Assembly: GCF_902497775.2 (NCBI RefSeq)
Contig: NZ_OZ024668.1
Coordinates: forward strand, 1,883,826 to 1,947,825
Reading direction: 5' to 3'
Origin: Pseudomonas fluorescens
GTDB lineage: Bacteria > Pseudomonadota > Gammaproteobacteria > Pseudomonadales > Pseudomonadaceae
Length of the DNA: 64,000 bases
Of the stretch, positions 18,935 through 26,486 are shown piece by piece. Each line of letters opens with the position of its first letter. Within the stretch, counting starts at the first letter, position 1. Under the pieces are notes generated by a model, which saw only the letters and a list, made by a program, of their open reading frames with translations, searched no databases and had not been told where the DNA came from. The position numbers and the translations under genes are program-made.

Positions 18935-18959
18935 GTGTTCCACTGAACTACAGGAACAC
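18935..18959 (+). promoter_or_regulatory. Leader hairpin before NEL paralogue P3
   Basis: GTGTTCC (18935-18941) and GGAACAC (18953-18959) form a perfect 7-bp stem with an 11-nt loop. The 3' arm covers most of the only Shine-Dalgarno-like sequence, AGGA, 11 bp before ATG 18967. A TATATA hexamer at 18897, just after the P2 terminator, is a possible -10 and would give a leader of about 58 nt. Confidence 0.45.
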
Positions 18960-18966
18960 GCTACCC

Positions 18967-21900
18967 ATGGACACCTCTCACCCCAACATAGACTTTATCA
19001 AAGCGCGCATTCCGATCTGGATGACGTACCTTTCAAGCGCCGAACTGGGGGAGGTGTTACCTGCCAGTGCAACCGCTTGCGAGCCGCAGTGGCTAAAAAG
19101 TGCGCCTCGGCAACAGCGTCTGGACCTGGAAAACAGCCAGGCCCGCAGCCATGCATCGCGCCATGAGGCGGCCAAGGCGTTCTCTGCATTGCAAAGTGCC
19201 TATGAATTTTGTAAGCCGCAGATCGAGAACCTGCTGCACAGCCGTGGCGCACAAGTCGACGACATCCTCGTGGGGCAATTCGTGGAACGCATAGCGGGCT
19301 TCAATGTTGCCAACTGTTCGCTGTTCGAGGCGGCGATGAAGAACTTCAGCAGCGATGAGCTGGCAGGGCTGGCGGGTGACAAGACCAGCATACTGAGCAA
19401 AACCGATAGCAAGCCGGCTTACCCTGATCGCCTGCCTTTGAGCGCGGTTGATTTCGCCACGGCCTGCCGTGAACTCGATCTGGGCAAACGCTACCAGCAA
19501 CATCTGCTCGAGGTGCTGGACGAAGCACCCAACCAGGAGCAGCAACGCAGCAAGAAAAAATCCGCCTTGCGCGACCTTATGGCGGTGGACGCCAACGTTG
19601 CCCGCCTCAAGGGCGATATCGACGAGCAAGGCTATGAAATGCTGACCGCGTTGCTGGCGCAATCAGCCAACACGCCAATCCGTTCGCCAGTAATGGTCAG
19701 GCTTGCTGCAGATCATGTGTTCAATAACACGTGGTGCACCCGGCTGGCGCTGTACGGGGTGGCGTTGACTCAGGTGCTGATCCTGGCACCCTCCGTCAGC
19801 GGAACCGCCAGTACTGTGCCTTGCGTCGTGTACCTTCCCGGTGACCCCCTGCATCCGCTCAAACAATACGCCTCGTTGCATGATTTTCAGCAAGACCTGG
19901 TCACTCGGCTCGCCTCCCGGGATTTTCGCCAGTTCCTCGCGCGCTTTGCCACGATCAAGGAGCGGCCAAGCCTGCTCGATCTGTTAGTAGACGCCGTTAG
20001 CCTGCAGCGTAGCCAGAACTGGCAGCAAGTGCAGGTGCGTCGGGAGGTCTTCGATGTGCTTTACAAGGAAAACATCCAGTTCATCAAGGATGAGTCCCGA
20101 GCGCTGGTAGTCAGTACTGAGGACAGCGACGATCTTCAACGGGGAGACCTGGACAGCGCCTACAACACCGCACTGGCCGGCTCACTGTTCATGCCCATCA
20201 TGGGGGTAGGCTTTAATGTTGTGCTGTTGTCGAAATGGCTGTCGCATTTTTTCCATGGCGCCGATCACTGGAACGTGAAGGTGCAGGAAACTGGCCAGGC
20301 CTTCCTGCGTGCGGTGCTGCTCAATGCGCGCATTGCCGATGGTGAAGAAGAGGTACCCCTGACACCTGACATGGCCCGCCTGGTCGCCGTGCGCCTGGAC
20401 GATGGCCGTGAACAATTGTGGTTGCCTGACCTGTTGCCCTACGCCCAGAATGTGTACTGGATGAACAATCTGGCGCCGAACAACCGCAACGGTATCTACG
20501 ATGCCGAGGGCAGGCAGTGGGTGCGCATCGACGGTGCAATCTATCAGGTGACTAAAGACACCCGGCTGAACAAGTGGCGCATCGTTTCGCCCGTCCATCC
20601 AAACCTGTTCCGCCCGGTGCTGGAGCACAATGAACAGGGCGCCTGGCACCATGTGATGGAGCGCCCCGAACAGTGGGAGCGGGCAACGCTGTTGCGCAGA
20701 CTGGGGTATTTGACCCAGCGCTTCAGTGCCAGGGAGCGGCGCCTGCTCGGTGACATCAGTGCGGTGACGAACGAGGAGTTGCGCACGGTTTACCGTGACG
20801 ATCAAGCGATACCTGGTGTGCTGCACGAAACCCTGATCCGCCTGAGTGTGGATCGTCAAATATGGGCAATGCTCAGCCGGGTGCGTGAGGGGCAGGTACT
20901 GGCACAGGACTATCCGCATGTGGCCAAGGTGCTGGTGCAGTTGCCAAACTGGCCAAAGGGCAAGGAGTTGGTGCTGTATGACAGCGTCGAGTTCTGGGGG
21001 CCGCCAGTGCAGGTCAATGGTACTGCTGAGGCCGGGGTTGAACCGGTCAAGGTTGCCCGGGCGGATTTTCAGGGCACGCGTCTGCTTGACCGGGTTCTGG
21101 CAGCAATCGCCCCCCAGCGCCAGCGCCGTGATGTGAACGACGATCAGGATGAGCCGCGGGCATCCCTGTGCCGGGCCCTGGCCGAAGGCTTGGAACGAGT
21201 GCTGAATAGGCTGTTCGAGCATTTTTACCAGCATGCTCCGCTGGGGCATTTGCAAGTGACGGTCGATGACGAACAGGCGCTGACCACCTTGCGGGGCTTT
21301 TTCCCCGGTTTGACCCGGGCGGTGGGCGCCGAGCTGCTGCGAACGGTGGATGTTCGCGAACGGGCGCGCTGGCAGGCCGGTCAGCAGCCTTCTCTGGCGC
21401 TTACCGAACGTGCGGTGGAAGTCTCGCGTCGGGTTCGATTGAGTCGCGCCTTCACCGATTTCGAACTGGTCTATCTAGGTAATGAAGATACTCAGGTGTT
21501 GGCCCTTCGCTTGCTTGAGCAGTGGCCGGGCTGGCCGGGACAGTTGCGCCTGGAGCTGCGTGATACCAGCATTCAGGGGCGTTTGATCGCCAGTATTGGT
21601 GAGGTCAGCGCGACCAATCATCGGTTGCTGGTGCGCTTTGACGAAGGCTGGCAGCTGTACGATGGCGGCGGTCTGCGCCTAGGCAGTTTCAGCAATGCCA
21701 ATCACGCTTTCTTTGCCGCTTTGCACGCTGCATTGCCAGCCCTCAACACCAATGCTATAGACTCGCCCCCAGCGACATTCGAAGCCTTGCGTCGCGGGCT
21801 GCGTAACCTGGCAACCGCGGACCCCGAGCGTGCTCGCCAGCTGCTGAACATTGGCTCGCCGCCACGCTGGCTGAGTGCCGAACTGCCTGTCGTGGCCAGG

Positions 21901-24021
21901 CGTCGTGGCTATCCGCTCGACAGTCAGATCGGCGGGTTGTTTGCTTCGCGTACGCCGCAGCAACGCCTGGAGGCGATCTTCGTTGATGATACGCCTACGC
22001 AGATCGCCTTGCGGGTCCAGCGCCTGACGGGCAGCCAGAGCCAGCGCGAACAAGAGGTAACCGCACTTGAGCAGCAGTTCAGGGCCTTCAGCGACTCGCT
22101 CAACGCGTGGGTGAGGGGAACCCGGATGGAGGTGATCATGCAAGGGCATGGTAGCCACTATTTTGTGGCAGCTGAGCAGCGCCTGCGAGTCGCCCGCCTG
22201 CTTGATGCCGCATGGCGTTTTCAGGTTGTTGAAGACCGGGTTATCAGGCTCGATTCGGGTGGTATCGAATTGCGCTTGAGCGGCATGGCCCTGGACAGTT
22301 TGCCAGCGTTGAGCGGTCAACTGGCATCGGTGGAAGTGCTTGAGCTCAACCGGCTGGACATCGCCAGCATTCCGGACGACTTCCTGCGAGCCTTTCCCAA
22401 CCTTCAGTTCCTGCGAATCGAAGGCACGCCGTTGCGCAGTGTGCCTGCTGTCTTTACTGAGTTGCGTTCGCTGGAGTTCCTGGCGCTCGTCTGCCCGACG
22501 CTGACCCCAGACGACTTGGAGCCTTTGCGCGGGGCACCAAGCTTGACCGCGTTGTACCTGAGTTTTTCGCCTGCGCAGACAACACGCTGGACGGCTCGGC
22601 ACATGGCTGCCCTGGCGAGTATCGACAGTCTCAGGATGCTGTACATCTTTCACAGTCAAGCCAGTTTCGAAGCGGGTGCGTTCGCCGACCTGGGGCACTT
22701 GGAGGAGCTGGTGCTGAGTGGAAACCAGATCACCCTTGACGAAAACACCGCGGGGCTCTGGCAGGGGTTGACCCGGCTGCAACGTCTGGACCTTTCCGGT
22801 AATCCACTGGTAATGGCACCTCATCTGCAGGGCATGACGGGCTTGAGCACATTGATGCTGGACCGGACGCAGATTACCGGGTGGCCGGCAGGTCTGGAGA
22901 GCCTGGCAGCGATAACCCGGGCGTCGTTGCTGGATAACCGTATTGCTGGCGTTCCGGTAGGGGCAGGGCGAGTGACAGGGCTCAGGGTGTCGTTGTCGCT
23001 ATTGCCGCCAGCCGAGCGCGCACAAGTCGAGACGGACATGATCGCAGTCGGCAACCCCGATCGCTTTGTCGAAACATCGCTCGACAACCCTGCAATCGAT
23101 CTGTTCGAAGGGGGCTCGCCGATACAACGAGTCAACTGGGGAATTGTCCGTGAGGCCCCGACCGCCGGCATGGGCCAGTTGTTTGAATCACTGGTGCTTG
23201 TGAGTCAAACCGAGGCCGCAAGGCGCCATCGGGCGGAATTTTTGCAGCAGGTGCAACAGTTGTTTGATGCCATGTCCGAACAGCAGGCCTTCCTCCAGGC
23301 CATGTGTCGGGGCGTGTTGATCATGCTCAATGAGGGACGTGATAACCTGCACATTGCTGAACAACTGTTCCAGAACGCTCAGATGTATCGTGTTGTCCAG
23401 GGAGGAGGGGATGCCCGTGCGGTTCTGATCGCGCAAGCACGCTCGCGCGGGCGCTGGCATGCCTTGGCCCGTTACGTTGATGACCATGTACACGAGTGGC
23501 GGATGCCCGGCCGGGTCGTTGAAGTTACAGCGCTGCTGGCGGAGCTTGAATTCAGGCTGGCGCAAAGCCTGCCCATGAGTGCGCCGCTGCTCAGGCGCAC
23601 GCCTCATGTCGCCCTTGCCTGGGTCGATGAGGCGATGGTGCAGGCAGCCGAGCAGGCCGTGTCACGAAGCGAGGCCCGTGATCTGGTTGACTGGCTGCTG
23701 GATGCGTCCTATTGGTTCGACTACTTGCGTGCAACCTATGCACCGCAGTTCGCGCAATTGCGCGCGCAGGGGCAGCAGGCTCGCGCCTACCTCAATGCGT
23801 TGGCCAATGCACGACCGTTGCCGCAGAATCTGTCCGATGAAGTGACTCGCTTGCTGGCCGGGGCCATGCAGGTTGAACCACTGGCGGTGACAATGCAGGC
23901 ACACGATCCGGCGCGAATGCCTGACTGGCGGCGACGGCTGCACAGGCTGCTGGTGCAGTGGGAGGATGCGTTGGCCGAATCGTTGACCCGCGAGGCTATC
24001 GTACCGGCCCCCCCAGCCTGA
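18967..24021 (+). CDS. NEL-family paralogue P3 lacking the catalytic Cys loop
   Basis: A 1684-residue protein. The ATG at 18967 is used; an in-frame start at 18811 would overlap P2 and run through its terminator. The layout follows P2: toxin-like N-terminal half, a hydrophobic stretch near 400-430, the phrase FRPVLEHNEQGAWHHVMERP, two PGW modules, and leucine-rich repeats about 1100-1330 (LEELVLSGNQITL, LQRLDLSGNPLVM). In the NEL region it matches P2 up to EQLF and again from about QGGGDARAVL. The roughly 30 residues between, which in P2 hold TCEDRD, are replaced by about eight (NAQMYRVV, near 23370-23400). No Cys-x-Asp remains. The rest of the NEL domain and the reading frame are intact, so it is not an obvious pseudogene; a non-catalytic role is likely. 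Confidence 0.8.
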   Translation: MDTSHPNIDFIKARIPIWMTYLSSAELGEVLPASATACEPQWLKSAPRQQRLDLENSQARSHASRHEAAKAFSALQSAYEFCKPQIENLLHSRGAQVDDILVGQFVERIAGFNVANCSLFEAAMKNFSSDELAGLAGDKTSILSKTDSKPAYPDRLPLSAVDFATACRELDLGKRYQQHLLEVLDEAPNQEQQRSKKKSALRDLMAVDANVARLKGDIDEQGYEMLTALLAQSANTPIRSPVMVRLAADHVFNNTWCTRLALYGVALTQVLILAPSVSGTASTVPCVVYLPGDPLHPLKQYASLHDFQQDLVTRLASRDFRQFLARFATIKERPSLLDLLVDAVSLQRSQNWQQVQVRREVFDVLYKENIQFIKDESRALVVSTEDSDDLQRGDLDSAYNTALAGSLFMPIMGVGFNVVLLSKWLSHFFHGADHWNVKVQETGQAFLRAVLLNARIADGEEEVPLTPDMARLVAVRLDDGREQLWLPDLLPYAQNVYWMNNLAPNNRNGIYDAEGRQWVRIDGAIYQVTKDTRLNKWRIVSPVHPNLFRPVLEHNEQGAWHHVMERPEQWERATLLRRLGYLTQRFSARERRLLGDISAVTNEELRTVYRDDQAIPGVLHETLIRLSVDRQIWAMLSRVREGQVLAQDYPHVAKVLVQLPNWPKGKELVLYDSVEFWGPPVQVNGTAEAGVEPVKVARADFQGTRLLDRVLAAIAPQRQRRDVNDDQDEPRASLCRALAEGLERVLNRLFEHFYQHAPLGHLQVTVDDEQALTTLRGFFPGLTRAVGAELLRTVDVRERARWQAGQQPSLALTERAVEVSRRVRLSRAFTDFELVYLGNEDTQVLALRLLEQWPGWPGQLRLELRDTSIQGRLIASIGEVSATNHRLLVRFDEGWQLYDGGGLRLGSFSNANHAFFAALHAALPALNTNAIDSPPATFEALRRGLRNLATADPERARQLLNIGSPPRWLSAELPVVARRRGYPLDSQIGGLFASRTPQQRLEAIFVDDTPTQIALRVQRLTGSQSQREQEVTALEQQFRAFSDSLNAWVRGTRMEVIMQGHGSHYFVAAEQRLRVARLLDAAWRFQVVEDRVIRLDSGGIELRLSGMALDSLPALSGQLASVEVLELNRLDIASIPDDFLRAFPNLQFLRIEGTPLRSVPAVFTELRSLEFLALVCPTLTPDDLEPLRGAPSLTALYLSFSPAQTTRWTARHMAALASIDSLRMLYIFHSQASFEAGAFADLGHLEELVLSGNQITLDENTAGLWQGLTRLQRLDLSGNPLVMAPHLQGMTGLSTLMLDRTQITGWPAGLESLAAITRASLLDNRIAGVPVGAGRVTGLRVSLSLLPPAERAQVETDMIAVGNPDRFVETSLDNPAIDLFEGGSPIQRVNWGIVREAPTAGMGQLFESLVLVSQTEAARRHRAEFLQQVQQLFDAMSEQQAFLQAMCRGVLIMLNEGRDNLHIAEQLFQNAQMYRVVQGGGDARAVLIAQARSRGRWHALARYVDDHVHEWRMPGRVVEVTALLAELEFRLAQSLPMSAPLLRRTPHVALAWVDEAMVQAAEQAVSRSEARDLVDWLLDASYWFDYLRATYAPQFAQLRAQGQQARAYLNALANARPLPQNLSDEVTRLLAGAMQVEPLAVTMQAHDPARMPDWRRRLHRLLVQWEDALAESLTREAIVPAPPA

Positions 24022-24035
24022 CCTTTTATCGAAGC

Positions 24036-24068
24036 AAAAAAAACCGAAGCCCAGGCTTCGGTTTTTTT
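24036..24068. terminator. Bidirectional terminator between P3 and the SCP2 gene
   Basis: The stem AAACCGAAGCC-CA-GGCTTCGGTTT, with A-run before and T-run after, lies between convergent genes. Its 18-bp core is identical to the core of the terminator after P2. Confidence 0.85.
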
Positions 24069-24084
24069 ATTCACGGCAATCAGA

Positions 24085-24402
24085 TCAGGCCGGGAACAGC
24101 TCGCTCAGCTTCATCGACAGCATCATGTCGCCTTCAACGCGCAGCTTGCCGCCCATGAAGGCCTGCATACCGTCGGTTTCGCCGCTGACGATACCCTTGA
24201 GGGTCTCGCTGTCCAGCACCAGGGTGCAGTTGGCGTCGGCGTTTTCGCCTTCCTGGATTTCGCAGGTGCCATCCTTGACGATCAGGGCGTAGTGCTTGTC
24301 TTCGTCGGTGATATTGAAACCGAACACCAGGTCCAGGCCGGCGGCAGCGGCTGGGTTGAACTTGGCTTTCATCGCTTCGACGGCTTTTGCTACATCGCTC
24401 AT
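24085..24402 (-). CDS. SCP2 sterol-binding domain protein
   Basis: A 105-residue single-domain SCP2 protein. It shows the family pattern: an N-terminal helix, the strand LDLVFGFNITDED, a central strand pair (ALIVKDGTCEIQEG), TLVLDSETLKGIVSG, and the hydrophobic tail GKLRVEGDMMLSMKLSELF. Stand-alone SCP2 domains bind fatty acids, fatty acyl-CoA or other lipids in a hydrophobic tunnel. It is the downstream partner of the phosphatase-like gene on the same strand (56 bp gap). Confidence 0.92.
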   Translation of the reverse strand: MSDVAKAVEAMKAKFNPAAAAGLDLVFGFNITDEDKHYALIVKDGTCEIQEGENADANCTLVLDSETLKGIVSGETDGMQAFMGGKLRVEGDMMLSMKLSELFPA

Positions 24403-24458
24403 GGTGTGTTCCTTATTAAGTGATTTGCGTGACGGGTGAGGTCACATCGAGCCGGGGT

Positions 24459-25169
24459 TCATCGGTAGGTGATGAGCTCCGGCGCCTTCAACAGCTGCAC
24501 ATGGGCCTGGCTGTTGAAGGAAGCCAGTGCCACTTCGCGGCCACGAAACTTCAGTTGGCTGAGCGAGGTGTTGATGATCTGCCAGTTCAGCTCGAAGGCC
24601 TGGCCGGCAGTGATACGGGTGACCCGGTGGAGCAGGGCGGCAATGGTACCGCCGGAGGTGAAAATGGCAATGTTGTCGCCGCTCTGGGCCTGCTGCAGCA
24701 CGCGTTGCAGGCCGGCGTCGACGCGTTCGACGAAGCCGAGCCACGGCTCGACGCCTTCGCAGTCATGCTCGCCGCTGTGCCAGCGCTGGATCAGCAGGGC
24801 GAACAGGCGCTGGAACTCGCTGCGGTTCTGTGTGCCGTTGCGCAGGATGTGCAGGGCTTCGGGCTCTTCGGGCAACAACCCGGGGAGCAGGCCGCGGATC
24901 ACCGCATCGGCGTCGAACTCGTTGAAGGCGTTGTCGGTTTCCAGCAGCGGTACCGGGCAACCGGCGTTGTGCAGGGCGGCCAGGGCCAGCTGCGCAGTGT
25001 GTTGCTGGCGGCGCAAGTCGCCGGCCAGGCAGCGGTCCAGGTGCAGGCCGAGCTGGGCCAGGTGCTCGCCGAGCGCTTCGCTCTGGCGGATGCCCACGGG
25101 CGAGAGGACGTCGTAATCGTCTGCGCCGAAGGAAGCCTGGCCATGTCGAATCAGGTAGATACTGCCCAC
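24459..25169 (-). CDS. Histidine phosphatase family protein with altered second His
   Basis: A 236-residue protein of the phosphoglycerate mutase-like superfamily, beginning MGSIYLIRHGQ with the nucleophile His9. The GTG at 25169 is chosen because the superfamily strand begins at once; the upstream ATG at 25241 adds a Cys/Arg-rich stretch. The second superfamily motif, normally S/T-H-G-G, reads FTSGGTIAAL, so the second catalytic His is Ser. This may lower phosphatase activity or mark a subfamily. Substrate unknown. Direct repeats AGCGTTTGAA lie about 70-95 bp upstream. Confidence 0.85.
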   Translation of the reverse strand: MGSIYLIRHGQASFGADDYDVLSPVGIRQSEALGEHLAQLGLHLDRCLAGDLRRQQHTAQLALAALHNAGCPVPLLETDNAFNEFDADAVIRGLLPGLLPEEPEALHILRNGTQNRSEFQRLFALLIQRWHSGEHDCEGVEPWLGFVERVDAGLQRVLQQAQSGDNIAIFTSGGTIAALLHRVTRITAGQAFELNWQIINTSLSQLKFRGREVALASFNSQAHVQLLKAPELITYR

Positions 25170-25240
25170 GTCGTCTGCCTGCTGGAAGAATGAGCCGAGG
25201 TTAGGTTCCCGGCGGCAGGCTGTCAACGAAAAAACATACA

Positions 25241-25263
25241 AGCGTTTGAAAAGAGCGTTTGAA
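25241..25263. repeat. Direct repeat AGCGTTTGAA x2
   Basis: Two exact 10-bp copies (25241-25250 and 25254-25263), 13 bp apart start to start, in the divergent intergenic region between the phosphatase-like gene and sohB. Possible regulator site; no known box is recognised with confidence. Confidence 0.5.
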
Positions 25264-25366
25264 CTGCGTTGCCGAAAATTTCCTACGCTGGTATGGGCCC
25301 GAACGCACCGGTATGCTTGACTATCGGTTCGCGCCGCATGGGCGCCGGCATGTTTAAGGAGTTACT

Positions 25367-26386
25367 GTGGAGTTTCTTGCAGAGTACGCAAGCTTTCTCG
25401 CCAAGACCGCGACCCTGGTGATCGCGATTCTGATAGTCCTCTCGGCTATCGCCGGGTTGCGTGGCAAGGGCCGGCGCAAGGCGGGCGGGCAGTTGCAGGT
25501 CAACAAGCTCAATGAGTTCTACAAGGACCTGCGCGAGCGCCTTGAAGGCGGTCTGCTGGAGAAGGCCCAGCTCAAGGCCCTGCGCAAGCAGCAGGCCAAG
25601 GTGCAAAAGCTGCAGAAGAAAAACCCCGAAGAAAAGAGCCGGGTGTTCGTCCTCGACTTCGACGGCGACATCAAGGCCTCGGCCACCGAGAGCCTGCGCC
25701 ATGAAATCAGTGCGGTACTGAGCCTGGCCACCGCCCAGGACGAAGTGGTGCTGCGCCTGGAGAGCGGCGGTGGCATGGTTCACAGCTACGGCCTGGCCGC
25801 CTCGCAGCTGGCGCGCATCCGCCAGGCCGGTGTGCCCTTGACCATATGCATCGACAAAGTCGCCGCCAGCGGCGGTTACATGATGGCTTGCATTGGTGAC
25901 AAGATCATCAGCGCCCCCTTTGCCATCCTCGGCTCCATTGGCGTGGTGGCGCAGTTGCCCAACGTCAACCGCCTGCTGAAAAAACACGACGTCGATTTCG
26001 AGGTGTTTACCGCCGGTGAGTACAAACGCACCGTCACCGTGTTCGGCGAGAACACTGAGAAAGGCCGGGAGAAGTTCCAGGAAGACCTGGACATCACTCA
26101 CCAGCTGTTCAAGGACTTCGTCTCTCGCTATCGACCGCAGTTGCATATCGATGACGTCGCCACCGGTGAGGTCTGGCTGGGTGTGGCGGCGCTGAACAAG
26201 CAGCTGGTCGACACCTTGATGACCAGCGACGAGTACCTGCTGCAACGGGCCAGCGAGGCCAACCTGTTTCACCTGCACTATGCCGAGCGCAAGAGCCTGC
26301 AGGAGCGCGTGGGGTTGGCGGCCAGCGGTTCGATCGAGCATCTGGCGGTCAAACTCTGGAGTCGTCTCAGTGGGCGCGTGTGGTAA
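25367..26386 (+). CDS. sohB: Protease SohB (S49 signal peptide peptidase family)
   Basis: A 339-residue membrane-anchored serine protease. One N-terminal transmembrane helix (FLAKTATLVIAILIVLSAIAG) is followed by a periplasmic protease domain. Ser168 (VAASGGYMMA) and Lys220 (GEYKRTVTVFGENT) form the Ser-Lys dyad with the same 52-residue spacing as E. coli SohB. It probably degrades leftover signal peptides or membrane fragments. Translation starts at GTG with AAGGAG 5 bp upstream, a strong site that decides the start. Confidence 0.94.
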   Translation: MEFLAEYASFLAKTATLVIAILIVLSAIAGLRGKGRRKAGGQLQVNKLNEFYKDLRERLEGGLLEKAQLKALRKQQAKVQKLQKKNPEEKSRVFVLDFDGDIKASATESLRHEISAVLSLATAQDEVVLRLESGGGMVHSYGLAASQLARIRQAGVPLTICIDKVAASGGYMMACIGDKIISAPFAILGSIGVVAQLPNVNRLLKKHDVDFEVFTAGEYKRTVTVFGENTEKGREKFQEDLDITHQLFKDFVSRYRPQLHIDDVATGEVWLGVAALNKQLVDTLMTSDEYLLQRASEANLFHLHYAERKSLQERVGLAASGSIEHLAVKLWSRLSGRVW

Positions 26387-26448
26387 TCGCAGCCTTGGAT
26401 GCAAGCGGTGCGAGCATTAATTAAATAGCACCTTCATCAATGCCCAAG

Positions 26449-26484
26449 CAGGTCTCCTAGGCGCTCATGCCACTAGGAGACCTG
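26449..26484 (+). promoter_or_regulatory. Leader hairpin before NEL paralogue P4, 12-bp perfect stem
   Basis: CAGGTCTCCTAG (26449-26460) pairs perfectly with CTAGGAGACCTG (26473-26484) across a 12-nt loop. The 3' arm contains the whole Shine-Dalgarno AGGAG, and the ATG follows 2 nt after the stem. In RNA this would block ribosome loading unless opened. A TAAATA hexamer at 26422 could be the -10, giving a leader of about 53 nt. Confidence 0.65.
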
Positions 26485-26486
26485 AC

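Noticed and set aside
18811..18966. N-terminal extension of P3 overlapping the P2 end
   Set aside because: It would run through a 54-bp terminator palindrome. The paralogues start with a short N-terminus like that from ATG 18967.
26395..26408. GCAAGCG element as a shared -35 of the NEL promoters
   Set aside because: Similar words occur before P1, P4 and P5, but at different distances from the -10-like hexamer, and P2 and P3 lack them.
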